Positions 12,301 to 23,809 of a stretch of DNA of 64,000 nt are shown piece after piece (the stretch's first letter is position 1; every line of letters begins with the position of its first letter). A program made the position numbers and the translations under genes. The notes beneath the pieces were generated by a model, which did no database searches, was not told the DNA's origin, and saw only the letters and a list, made by a program, of their open reading frames with translations. The DNA comes from Pieris napi (lineage: Eukaryota; Arthropoda; Insecta; Lepidoptera; Pieridae), in contig NC_062241.1 in the NCBI RefSeq assembly GCF_905475465.1, forward strand, positions 3,100,001-3,164,000, written 5' to 3'.

Positions 12301-15300
12301 GATGCGAAAACCGCTGTGTGAGTTCGTGAAGTGAGTTACAGAATCGCAGGGCAGTATTTCATTAAATATATAATAATATTTTGTATTATTTACCCTTAAT
12401 CATAAAACTAAATAAGTCGAGTTACAACTATTTTAGATGAAATTATGAATCTCTTTTCACGACTGCGTAAACACAATTTAAAAAGTACGAAAACGCGCTT
12501 TAAATTTTTTTTCAGTAATCGCATAAATGGTCATTTTTCTTCCATACTAAAATATTCTATTACAGATTTTATTATTTGATATACAATGTATGTATGTATT
12601 AAGCATTGTATGTATTAAGGGTAATTGATAAAAAGGAGGGACGCAAGGTGTAAGAATAGTTTTTTGTTATATTAAACTTTGTACTTTTGAAAAATGCTAA
12701 GTTTCTTTTAAATATTATAATTATTGCTAGTTAGTATTAGTTTTTTTTTATTATTAAGTAGTTTTAAAAATATATTTAATTTCACAAAATACCTTTTCAG
12801 TCACATACTTCGTTTTATTTTAGTTAAAAACTTTTTTATTGATCAGAGCTTAGACTGACGATTCTGACTTCATTCTAACACAGTTGTAGTATTATTTTAA
12901 TTAAATTACCAAATAGGTCGGACAACCACAAATAGAGTCGAGAGAGATCCTAGATCATTATATCATATCTTCACGAAGTTCATAATGTACGTTCATAAAT
13001 GTAGCAAATCCATGACAAACAATATACTCGTATATGATATACAAACTTTTCAAGAAATAGAGGATCCTTTTAACATTATAATATTACTGTTTTTCAATGT
13101 TTTAATTAGTACTAGTTTAAAACTTAATCTCAACTCCAGGTAGCCGAGAATTCCAACACCAATATACCCTGATGCGTCACTTACCTACTCACACGGACGA
13201 GAGGAATTACCACTGCGATGAATGCTCCAAGAGCTTTCGTCAGCTTTCAACCCTCAGCCAGCATCGCGCCATACATTCTGCAGAGAGACCCTATTCTTGC
13301 GAGGTTTGGACTAATTAGTATATTTATTTAATACATAATACAAATAATCACTACAAAAATACGCAGACTTAATACAGCCAACCAGTAAGTATTTATAAGC
13401 AACACACATTAAAAATGTTTTACAAGTTATAATCAAAGTAATTAACAGAAACTAGATAAATTTAAATACACTAAAACAATAACATATTTTGTCACAAGAG
13501 AATATTGAAAATTATAATAATAAAATAGTTGTTATTCCTCTTACAATTCTTAGAGGTAACATACCTCTAAGAATTAATAAGTACTGGAATTTCAAACTCA
13601 AACTCAAAATATCTTTATTCATATAGGTATACAAGTACACTTATGAACGTCAAAAAATAAGTTGATTTGTATAAATCACAACTTAAATAAATAATGAGGG
13701 CAACGGTTTATCACCAAACTGAAATGTTCGCTGAATTCAGTCAAGAAAATTAAATTATTATTATATTTTGTTTAGTAAAATTTATGAGAATGTTTAAATC
13801 TATTATAATTCTTTGTTACGTGTTACGTTACGTTTGTATATTATAATTTCATCGACTTACCTACTCTATAACTGAGGTTAAAAATTGATAATGATTAAAA
13901 AAATTATTACATTTTCAAACAAAACAATATTTTATTGATAGTGTTTGATTATGTAGATCTATGTTTTGGTATGTACAAGTCTTAGTACAAACTAGCATAA
14001 CTAATCACCAGGTATGCAAGAAAACGTTTAACCGCGTCTCCACTCTGATCTCCCACCGCAAGACCCACTCCGAAGAGAAGCCCTATCGCTGTCACATCTG
14101 TCCCAAAGGCTTCCATCAGAAAGGTTTCCTCTATTCCTTCTTTCCCTCCCAAAATAACTTGCCTAATCAACTATCTTCCAGTGTTTCCTAATACCAATTC
14201 TTCTTGTGATATAATATTAATTAGGAGTGCTAATCAAAGAGGAAATATGGCTTGTATATCTACCCTTAGTAGATTTTAGTTTAAAAAGAAATAAAAACAT
14301 ATAAAAAAATTTAATGATTTGTAAGAAATTTCCAATTTTTTAGGTAACTTGCGTAATCACTTGTTCACCCACACAAACGAACGTCCATATCGATGCAATA
14401 TTTGCAAGAAGGGTTACAACCAACAGTCCAATTTAGTTTGCCACAAAAATAAGGTTGGTATTTTATATATTGATTGTGATGTATGTCTAACAAAAAAACG
14501 TGTGTGTACTTATGTACACGCGTTAGAAGTTAAACTTCTTTGGTGTAACAAGATAAAAATCTTTCAAAATTTTTATCTTTCGCCTTATTCTACGTTTGTA
14601 TAAAAAATTTACTCTCATCATTTTTTCCCCAATGCAATGCGCCAAAAGAAGTATAACTTCAAAATATTCTTTAATATATTATACTAGCTGACCCAGCAAA
14701 CGTTTGTTTTGCCATGTATATATATTATTTCTAGGATTTTTTTAGTTCATTAAAAATAACTATCTACAATAATAAAAAAAATGGGATTCATCGTAGAGTA
14801 GTGAAAGTTAGGGGTTGTATGTATTTTTGTATCATAAAAAAAACATAAACATAAAAATTGTCCAAAAAATAATAAAAAATATTTCGGGGTGGACTGTGGG
14901 TTTTCATACCCCTTAGTGATAAAAATAGATAGTAGCCAATTCTCAGACCTACTGAATATGTATATAAAATTTGATAAAAATCGGTCAAGCCGTTTTGGAG
15001 GAGTATGGTAACTAACATTGTGACACGAGAATTTTATATATAAGAAAAGTCTTTTTACCGAGAAAAGTAGTAGGCTATAGAACATTCCGCTACGATTGAA
15101 TTAATGCGGGCTAAGCCAGTGAGTTATGTAGATATTTGTGTTCATTCCAGGCACATCCAGACAATAAGGAAACAATTAGTATTGAGAGAATCAGCTGTCA
15201 AACGTTACCTTCCACTTCAAAAGCTAAACCAACTACTAAACCTAGGTTAGATTTTTTATTAATTGCCTATCGTGACGTCTAATTTACCTAACATTTCATT

Positions 15301-18300
15301 TAAGGTTCTAATTGACCTCTATCTAATGAATATATTTTACTATTGCACATATGCTATTTTTGAATGTGAAAAACATATTAACTAATTAATCTTCAAATGT
15401 ATTTATAATCTGTAAAATATGTATTGTATTGTAATTATGAATGAAGTCACTTGGTGATAAAATTAACTTAACGTAGTTTTTTGGAAAACTAAATAACTAT
15501 TATTACTTCGGTTTCCAGTCTTTATTAATATCTGGAAATAATTGATAATTTTAAACATCTATCTCAAATTAAAATAAAACTATAAAATCTGTCAGAGATG
15601 TATGAACAGACTCAATGAAGCCAAAGCTCCCTTGTAGCTTTATCATCAATTTGGTGATACTTTCGGAAAATACGAGTAAATATTTATATTAAAAATCTTA
15701 GATCGCCGCGCATCAAATCAATTTTTATACAGATAACTAGCGGACCCGACAAACGTTGTCCTTTCTTAATATAATTGACAGAAAAACATTATAATAATAT
15801 GCTTATGTTGCTTCTATACATGTTTCTCACTGTTTTAAACCTTCCCTGAACTTCCACAAATATTCCAACATTAGCCAAATCATTCTAGTCATTCTCGAGT
15901 TTTAGCGAAACAAACGAACAGCACTACATTTTCATATACATATATACTAATTACAATTGATATTTTATCGAACTCATGATTGAGCTACAGATTAACTTTA
16001 GCTAACTAATAAAGCAAATATCCAATTAACCGCCCAGTTAAAGTTAAACTATGGATCTGTAACACAACTAATACTTTTTTTTTTTTACCAGACCCGAATG
16101 TGAAGTATCTTCATCAATGAGCCCAGAAACGACTAAACAGCTTAATACAAGTTTCTCTGGCCTTTGGAGTGGTGGAGTAATTGTTGATCCAATTAAGACG
16201 TACCATATGAGCGTTGCCGTGGCAACCAGACAAACGCCATTTGCTCTACTCCAAGATGATAATGGAGTTAAAGTTCTCGTAAAAGTGGTTGACACGGAAC
16301 TGCTTGGGGGAAAACAGGTTTGTAATTATTATATGGGATTAAAAGTCTAGAAAATCTTTCAATAAATCTTAGTTTAAATAATAAGAATGCATTTGTAATA
16401 CAAATAAAAAAATGAATTATTTAATTAGCTTGATTCGTGACCTAAATTTCCAATTTAAGACAAAATAATTGTCTAAATTTTAGTTTTCAACGTTGAAAAT
16501 AATAATAATAATGTTGGCCCATTTCTACGAGTACCTTTGATTTACATTTGCTCACTTAACGTGTTCTATAACTATTTATTTAGTGAATTTATTTAAAATT
16601 GTCAACTAGATAGCCGCTATTTGCCATATCTTATTCAATTTAACAAACCAAAATTCACCAGAATAATAATATATCTAATATTTATAGATGTTAGTTCCTG
16701 CCACGGCTGAAGATTTGAGAGTTGGTGGTAAGATTGTGTTAAAGGATCAAGATTCGCAGGTATATAAATAATTCCTCACATTTATTTATTTATCACTGTT
16801 AAGACAGAAATTAAATAAAAATTGTTTACACCATATTTAAAATTTAAAAAATGCCAAATATAAAATACTAATATAAGAACATGTAATTTCCATATTAAAA
16901 CATTTATTTGTAGAAAGCACACACACACTTATTTATATATAAAAGAAATGCAAACATTTTTATTTAAAAAATGGGCCCAACTCACTCTACCACCTCCACG
17001 TCACCTCGCCTCGGAGATGACCATACTTTTTATTTTCTGTGCATTTTACCTTTGCGTGTCTCATACATGCGGCTTGTTCTAGGACATACAAATTGAATCA
17101 GTACCGAAAGAGAGCGCTCTTCAAATCCGAGTGCCGGTTGTAGCCACTGTGGTGCCGAAGATTGCTCCTGGAGGAGAACTTCATCTCGCTGTTGAGGAAC
17201 CGCATCACGCGTACCACAGTGCACTGTCTACTGATAGTAAGTTATATTATTTTCTATCACTATTGAAAGGAATCTCTAGAATACAGGAGTGTACAATTCA
17301 GTGTGAATTACCCATTAAAAGTGCCACATACATTTCTTTGCCAGCATCTGAAATTAGTAGTACCGTCCCCATTTTGAAATGTCTGACAAATTTCTTGGTG
17401 CGCGCAAGTAATAATTATTATCTACCAACATCTAATAAAATCATAATAAAATGTATTTATTTTTATTCCTTGCATTATTAATTATCTATAATGGCAAAGT
17501 TTTAATTATCGCACGGTTCTCATTTATAGGTATCTTAAAAGATTTTATTTTAATAGTACCGGTAACAAAACTTATCATATCAGTTATTCCTAAGTTTGTG
17601 CCACATTTATTTAAGACTAGAACTCTAGATAGTATACATTGTTTTACTAAGACTAAGACTATTCAATATTTTTTAAGTTAACCTGAATGACTGTAAGTTA
17701 TTCCCCTTATGTAATGGTTAATGTAAATTATACTTATATAATAACTTATATTATTATACTTTTAAATATTATATTTAATTTACATTTGGGCAGCGACGCT
17801 CTTACCGGCCAAGAAAAGTATGTGGCAGTGTTTCTTACTTTACCTATTTGCTTTAAAAAAAAATTAATAAACATAGAGAAATCAGAAGATAAGACTACTA
17901 CTTTTGGTTTCAAATTTCAAAAAATATTTTTTTCTTTTTTATATATTTCTATTAGGTATTTACATACTATTCTTGAATCCTTGATAGAAATAAAAACTCG
18001 TTTTTAACCGGCTTCAAAAACACAGAACCTCCTTCGGGTATCAATTCGACTTTTTTTGTATTTAAAGCATCCCAAAAATGTGCTACGTTTAGTAGAAAAT
18101 GTGCCCTTGACACATGTGTCACTGTGTTTATTTTAGCAATTATTTTGAGGATATTTTTCTTTCGAAGGTTTAGGTGTCAAATGAATTTTTGGAGTTTGTA
18201 TTTTTTTGTATTTCACAGATAAAGGTTCTTGCATTACCAGCGAAGCTCATGCTTCCTGCAGTAAAAACGTTGATACCAATGAAACGATTGTTATAAAAAA

Positions 18301-20427
18301 GGAGATTCCATCTACTTCAGAGATCGATGGATTTCAACATGTATCATCATCAGGTTAGATCTTATATTGACTACGTTTTTACGGGATTCAAACGTGATTA
18401 AAACTTTTGAAAAAATATAAACAATCAAAAATGTGTGTTACATCATCTAATAATGAATTACATTGTGTTTTAATCAGTTAAGTTTGTTATATGTGTGATA
18501 CTTATGAAAATACTATATATTTACTCTTTACAAGTTACAGTCAACATTACAAATCCCTAAGATTTTGAAGCCGACTTTCAAAAATAGTTAATTTTTACCT
18601 GTATGTAAGTGATATTGTTGGAATTGAAAAATATTTAGACTTGGTACAATGTATGTATGTTTATCAACAAATTTCTCGGATAGGTAATATCGGGATGAAA
18701 ATGCATTGATTGACGCAGGTATGTTCAAACCTACGAACTGTCCAAATTTTATCAATATCAGTCCATTCGTTTTTGAGATGTGAACTTATTTCTGGAGAGA
18801 TCCTAGGTAAAATGTATAAAGAAGGTTTATTTATTTAAAAAATCATTTATTGTAGGGCCAGTGATATTGTCTTCGTACAGCTTGCTGCCACCGGCTCCGT
18901 CTCCACCCCTCGACTATATTCCACTTGACCTGTTCGAGTCTATGGCATGCATGCCTATGGGTTAGTGTGCCTACCTTTATTTGAGTAAAGTAATTTGCGA
19001 ATTTTAGGATTACTAGGATCGACTTCCGGTAAAAATTGTTTTGTATGCACTATAAAGAAAATCAATACTTTATTATTTTCATAATTAAATTCAACTGAGC
19101 GTTTTTAGGGACTTTTTTAGCCCAATAAAGTATTTCCGAACCAATTCGACTTACGGCCGCTTTGTACCCTATAACCTAAAATTAATTCAAATCCAGATTT
19201 TCGCAAATTGAGATTGATAATTAATGTCAAAATTCAAAGATATTACACTGAAACGATCTATCGATCGGTTATTGAAAAGTATTTTATGAGAAATGGTATC
19301 TCTAGTAGTTAAAATTGTATTGGGATTGAATATAGAAAGCGGTCCTTCAAGAAAACTGACCACTCTTAAAAAGTTGTCACTTGCGAGCCTTCTGGCTCTA
19401 TGAGTGGCTGTCTCACTTGACATCAGGTGAGCCACCGGCCCGTTTGCCCCCTGTTCTTTAAAAAAAATCAATCGTAAGTTAGTTACAGATTAAAGAAATT
19501 TCATATATATTTAAATTTTTAATCGGGAAAATAAATATATTTTAATCTTTAATTGTTTTGACTCAAACACTTATACACGTATTATTTGAATAAATTAAAT
19601 ATTGATTTGTTTTTAAATGTAAAGAAACGCTTCTAGGTCCTCAAATAACAACTGTGAACATAGATCAGCCGCCGTCCGATGAGTCTGATATTTTTATCAC
19701 CAAATTTGAGGTAATTACTAGAATTTTCATTTAATTACATTCGCTCTAAAAAAACACGTTACCTCTATATTTTGGCCTCAGATTGCTGTATCTATTTTGT
19801 GGTTCTTTTTCTCTTAATAGGTGATCAGCCTTCTGTGCCTGACACACGCCGTCGATTCTAGGGTGTAAGGCATTCTTCTTAAAAAGCCAGCAATGAGCTT
19901 GCCTTTTGCCTCTGAGCTGCCTGCCGTAATGTGAACGACTTCAGGATTTAGAGGCACCACTAGGCCAACACTGTTTTCCTGTTAGCTTAGTGACTAAAGG
20001 GTGCAATTTGCATTTTATTCCCCAGCAAAATTTATACTATATAATATTTTTTTTTGTATCGAAATATTTGCTTTAGTAAGAAATTTTTATCTCTAAAAAT
20101 AGAATTTTAGAAGTTACAATATCGCTAATCGTTCGATAAAACAGTTACTTTTGTGTAGTGTAACTTAACCGTACTTTTATCCTACAAACATATATTTTGT
20201 CGTATTCCATTGCATTAAAAGGACCGCTATTTTTTGCATTTATACCCCTCATTCAATACTATAGCGCGCTTAACTAAAGTATTTTTCTGTCAAATCGTAT
20301 TAGTACTAAGATAAAAATAAACAGTTATTTTTATCTTCATCTTACTAAAGAACAGTCTCTTGACTGTTAGTGTTTCTAAATGTAAGCAATTTGTTTTTTG
20401 TTACAGGATCATTCAAACACGGCCTAA
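9329..20427 (+). CDS. C2H2 zinc-finger protein, 16 coding exons, 608 residues
   Basis: Putative nuclear DNA-binding regulator; no gene name recognised with certainty. Exons: 9329-9393, 9474-9564, 10454-10624, 11043-11151, 11873-11995, 13140-13303, 14012-14123, 14344-14453, 15151-15245, 16092-16317, 16688-16759, 17083-17236, 18219-18353, 18856-18960, 19637-19710, 20407-20427. All introns are GT-AG, phases agree throughout, and the sum is 1827 nt. The start is fixed by an in-frame TAA at 9314-9316 with no splice acceptor between. Five C2H2 fingers span residues 184-317, with Cys pairs at 184/187, 212/215, 240/243, 268/271 and 296/299. Finger 5 has H-x4-H instead of H-x3-H. Linkers such as HTNERPY and HSEEKPY are of the usual type. 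The N-terminus is acidic (MFSDEEIKSD). The C-terminal 290 residues are without known fold and contain IKKE, a possible SUMO-acceptor motif, and a Pro-rich patch. The exact 5' UTR, and expression, are inferred only. Confidence 0.88.
10285..10340. repeat. Possible LINE 3' UTR scrap in intron 2
   Basis: CGCTTATAAGCGATAAGGCGG resembles, in part, a phrase common in lepidopteran LINE 3' ends. It is short, and I found no second copy in the window, so the call rests on memory alone. Confidence 0.25.
12148..12352. mobile_element. Foldback MITE family M1 copy in intron 5 of the zinc-finger gene
   Basis: Arms start AGCCCTGCGATTCTGTAACT and end GTTACAGAATCGCAGGGC. About 57 bp of each arm pair perfectly or nearly so, including CAGCGGTTTTCGCATCGGCGG and its complement. 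Compared with the copy at 50035-50312, the left arm lacks about 23 bp. Noncoding; the element is removed with the intron. Confidence 0.8.
13595..13740 (-). repeat. LINE 3' end fragment in intron 6
   Basis: Begins ACTCAAACTCAAAATATCTT and TATTCATATAGGTATACAAG, a phrase found as its reverse complement at 36420-36475 (ATGAATAAAGATATTTTGAG then TTTGAG). I know this as a very common lepidopteran LINE 3' terminus. The rest is too diverged to follow. Confidence 0.5.
14498..14664. mobile_element. TIR MITE family M2 copy in intron 8
   Basis: Left end has TGTACACGCGTTAGAAGTTA then AACTTCTTTGG. Right end has GCGCCAAAAGAAGTATAACT then TC, the inverted complement of about 20 bp. An internal AAGATAAAAATC / ATTTTTATCTT adds secondary pairing. 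No coding capacity. Related copies at 2145, 27670 and 55072. Confidence 0.7.
14683..15045 (+). repeat. Non-LTR 3' UTR-type repeat in intron 8
   Basis: Runs from CTAGCTGACCCAGCAAACG to GTGACACGAGAATTTTATAT, with AAAAATCGGTCAAGCCGTTT then TGGAGGAGTATGG before the end. This opening and ending are widespread in insect RTE-type retrotransposon 3' regions, to my knowledge. The ORFs at 14750-15085 on the other strand are low-complexity and not genes. Confidence 0.5.
15735..15962 (+). repeat. Dispersed repeat in intron 9, related to 2945-3088
   Basis: Starts AACTAGCGGACCCGACAAAC and ends in a CATATACATATATAC tract. It contains CACTGTTTTAAACCTTCC, TTCCACAAATATTCC, TTAGCCAAATC and GTTTTAGCGAAAC, all shared in order with 2945-3088. 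Probably a non-LTR 3' UTR. Confidence 0.5.
18081..18137. repeat. 57-bp conserved dispersed motif, copy 1 (intron 12)
   Basis: Shares about 52 of 57 positions with 28682-28738, including AGAAAATGTGCC, TTGACACATGTGT and ACTGTGTTTATTTTAGC. The sequence outside the 57 bp does not obviously match. No known element recognised. Confidence 0.6.
19120..19462 (+). mobile_element. CR1/Jockey-like LINE 3' fragment with nested insert (intron 14)
   Basis: AAGTATTTCCGAACCAATTC then GACTTA (to 19153) matches the family at 56160 onward. The family sequence resumes at 19341 with GGTCCTTCAAGAAAA, CACTTGCGAGCCTTCTGGC, ACATCAGGTGAGCC and CCCGTTTGCCCCCTG, followed by an A run. About 187 bp of foreign sequence separates the halves. 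Confidence 0.7.
19154..19340. mobile_element. Small nested insertion with short inverted ends
   Basis: Interrupts the CR1/Jockey-like fragment between GACTTA and GGTCCTTC. Its ends read GCTTTGTA (left, from 19159) and TAGAAAGC (right, to 19340), which are inverted complements at seven of eight positions. No coding capacity; family not recognised. Confidence 0.5.
19771..19973 (-). mobile_element. tRNA-derived SINE family A, degenerate (intron 15)
   Basis: Read in reverse it shows the family head CAGTGTTGGCCTAGTGG (19958-19973) and the body phrase TGTGTCAGGCACAGAAGGCT with GATCACCTA-type continuation, ending at GGCCTCAGATT. The B-box region is badly decayed. Confidence 0.6.
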
Positions 20428-20491
20428 CTTTTTTGTTTGCATGTTTTTTTTTTTAATTTTAAGCACAATGTTTTATTAAGCACTTGATTTG

Positions 20492-20497
20492 AATAAA
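20492..20497 (+). terminator. Poly(A) signal of the zinc-finger gene
   Basis: AATAAA lies 65 bp after the TAA stop, in an AT-rich 3' UTR with a T-rich stretch before and after. It is the first canonical hexamer downstream, so the natural choice. Confidence 0.6.
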
Positions 20498-20529
20498 AAT
20501 ATACTATAAGGTTGTATTTTTATTTGTTA

Positions 20530-23175
20530 TACTTGTATAGTAAATCATTTATTTTAAGAAACGTCTGTTGTGTGAAGAAAGTTGTGTTGACCATGGCAAT
20601 GTTGCAAAATGTACAAATGTTGTATATAATTTAAACATTTTACTATAATTGTACCAAACTATATAATCTATACTTTTTTGAGTAGCTCTTATCGATGAAA
20701 TAGCATTCAATTCAAGTAGGAAAAACTAAAATACAATTTTATCAATAATTACCAAAATAAAAATCTCTTATGAGCCCGCCCTATTCTATAAAAGGCAATT
20801 TCCTGTCGTCAGTGTAAATAATCCAGTATTATGATGTTGCGATGACATCGTCTATTATATTGTTATAATATCGTATAGTATTGGCACGTGGACGGAAATA
20901 CTCCCTTGAGTTGGGGTTCTGTGGTTCTAGCTTCGGATCAGAGATGGCGGTAGTAGCTTTATTTGTGCCTTATTCGAATTTATTAACTTCGTATTCATTT
21001 ACAATATTTTGTAGTTTTCATACATTTTAAGAAAAAGTACAGTCTAAATTTACCTTAAATGTAGAGAGCGAATTGCATTATATTTAAAAAAGCATATTTG
21101 TCTGATAGTATTATTATTATAGTGGCTTAACATTTCACAAAGTATCGAGAATAATAAATGTAAAAAATACTTTATCCTACCTATTCAGTTTGTTTAAATT
21201 ATATAATATATAAACTAGATATAATAACATTAACAAATTTAATCAACATAAACATGAACACTTAAACAATTTTTTTCATTATATTATATAAGAAAAACAA
21301 AAATAGTATACGAAAATGCATGTTTGTTTATAATATCCAAAGATGGCGCTATAAGTTGCATTCTAACGAATGATGTTATATAGAAAAATATTAACTAAAT
21401 TAGTTTATTACATTTTCTATTACATATTATTTTAAATCCCTGCCCTACATACATTAAATAATTGAATGTTTCAAATGCTACTTAAGTCATTCTTTGTGCA
21501 ACATCCATAGGATCAATTTTTTTCGAATAGTTTATTTACTTATACTTGGTGACTTTTAGACTGAAGATAATTTCGAATAAAAGTAATAATTTTCCTGTTC
21601 AAAACTCTATTCTACCCAACCTTTATAAGTCATCAAGAACCAACACAATACCGTCTAATGTTAAATATTGCCCACGTTTTACAATTCAAAGGATTCACAT
21701 TCGTTTAACAAAATTTATAATTGTATTGCAACGCATCGTCGGGCCTATTTGAAATCAGTCAATTTGGTAATGACCAGCCATTAACCACAAAAAATATAAA
21801 GCGATATAACAAGAATGTGACAATAAAATGCGAATTATACGTTCAGTTTTTTACCAAAGGCTCACGCGTGGCCGGCACGTGATAGAAAATATTAAAACTG
21901 GTGTTATTTCTGACACGCGGACTTTCCCACCAATAAATAGAAAATCTTGTAGCCCTATTGTCATAAACTTAAAGCGGTAACACCCTAAAACCTACCTTAT
22001 TCCACGGACATACGGCTTACTGCAAATCTGACCGTTTTAATGCGACTCTACCGTTAGAGGGCGTTGAAAAAAAGATTCTATTTTTTGAGGAATACAGTTG
22101 TGAATAAGTCTAGAGTGGTAATATAAAATTAGGGTTATCCTCAATGGTCTAAATACCGCCCCCGACGGTTATCGAATAATGCTATGGCACGTGTCGGCTG
22201 CGTTTTTTATCGAATTTTTATTTCGTGCGATTGCAGAAGTGGCGGCTGGTGCGGACGTATAATGAATCTTTTGTTACTTCAAAGGTTTGAGGAATGAGAA
22301 ATTTCTAATATTCAGGCCACGCAATATTTGAAAATGGATTTCTAATATATTTTCTTTCTTTACACACTTGAAGTGGGGAGGTAGAATTTTTATGACATGA
22401 ATTAAATATATAGGTAGATCGAAGTGAGTGCAACGGACTTAATCACACATTTCGTACATAATTATAGAATATCATTATTTATCTTGAATGAAGCTTTGAA
22501 ATAATCGAACGTGATCTAAAACATCTATTAGAAAGTTCCATCAATCAATTCTTTTGAAAAGGCCTTAAAAAGTTCTGGGGACCGGAAATAAAATCTGCAA
22601 CAAAAACTTTATCAAAATCAGCGATATATACAAATAATGATAGGTATTACACCCTCTACAGTCTAATTAATAAACAAACTATCGTTTAAAAACAAACACG
22701 GCCCTATAGGACCCCAATATCATTTCATATTTTGATTATGATATCAATGTCACCCACTCGCACTTTTTATTTCCATTGTCCGTTAATACACATATTAAGC
22801 TATTAAAAGTCGCGTGCCGACATAATATAATATTTCATACGTAATGGAATAATTTTATTGTTATCGACGTGTTCTTTTGTGGGAATATTGCTTTTTATGG
22901 GATGCTTTGTAAGTCATTTTTTAGACAAACAGTGAACTAAAAATAAATTGTTGGCCTTTTAGGTAAGTAGTATTTGGGTTTAACAACATGTAAAGCTGTC
23001 AGGGAAGTACAGTTTCTTTTAGAATATAGAAGTATAAAGTATAATCATTTATATCTTATATTATATTACAAATATGTATATTTTACTTAAGAGTGTAATG
23101 GAACGTGGTCGATAAATTATACCTACTTTACTACGAAATTGTAAAGCGATTCAAGGGGATGATGATTAAATTTTT
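20530..23175. other. Intergenic stretch, no gene seen
   Basis: AT-rich. A GATGGCGCTATA motif lies at 21345-21356, similar to the core of the CTCF-type site at 59533. The block 21840-22260 is somewhat richer in GC, but no spliced or open coding region was found. Confidence 0.4.
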
Positions 23176-23181
23176 TAAAAG

Positions 23182-23390
23182 CAAGGTGCCTTTATAGCTT
23201 GGGAGAGTATTTAGCCAAGTTTTCACAACAATTATAAATAACTTAACTACTTATATTATAAAGACAGCATGATAATTCATATTACATTTGCATGCCTATT
23301 TTTATATGGATCACTGTGCGGTTTTTTTATAATAAACCAATCTAAATATACCACTTTCTTTGCAAATAAACCATGTATTATTATTATTAG
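23182..23390 (+). repeat. Dispersed repeat R, copy 1
   Basis: CAAGGTGCCTTTATAGC, GAGTATTTAG, ACAATTATAAAT-ACTTAACT, CATTTGCATGC-TATTT-TAT, TGTGCGG and GCAAATAAAC occur in the same order at 26831-27046. In the second copy this follows a reverse-transcriptase-like C-terminus, so it is probably a LINE 3' UTR. Confidence 0.5.
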
Positions 23391-23452
23391 TAGCTCAGCC
23401 ACTGTATTCCTAAATCCTAAGCAATTCGATAAGACTATCTTTAATATCCTTT

Positions 23453-23800
23453 CTAGCTTCTTAAGTAGCAAAACAGACTTAGCTTGCTTATTATATTAGT
23501 ATCAATGTTTCCAGGAGTTTTATCAGTTTCATCTCGTGCAAATGTTCTTGCTCGTTCGATCAACTCGATTAAAAAAGCAATGTCATACCTCATTAGAGCT
23601 TGAAACTGCGACAAATCCGTTGGAATTGAGACGTCTGCAGTGCTACAGTGACGGCCGCTAATCCGCAACACGAGGCGACACGTGGCGCCACTGTCGCCCG
23701 ACACACGGCCGCTGACTGCGCCCGACAGTTCCTCGTTAATTATTGAATGAGTTGATGTTTTTTGATTTTGGATTTTCCAAAGCGAAAAGAATGTATGACA
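23453..23800 (-). other. GC-rich islet with open minus-strand frame, possible exon
   Basis: The 100 bp at 23630-23730 are markedly GC-rich for this locus. The minus strand is open from beyond 23760 through SGDSGATCRLVLRISGR and LSQFQALMR, followed at once by GAGGTATGAC, a good splice donor look-alike. There is no ATG at the obvious place (23704 is GTG), and I do not recognise the peptide. It could be an exon, a promoter-proximal element or chance. Confidence 0.2.
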
Positions 23801-23809
23801 AATTGCTGA

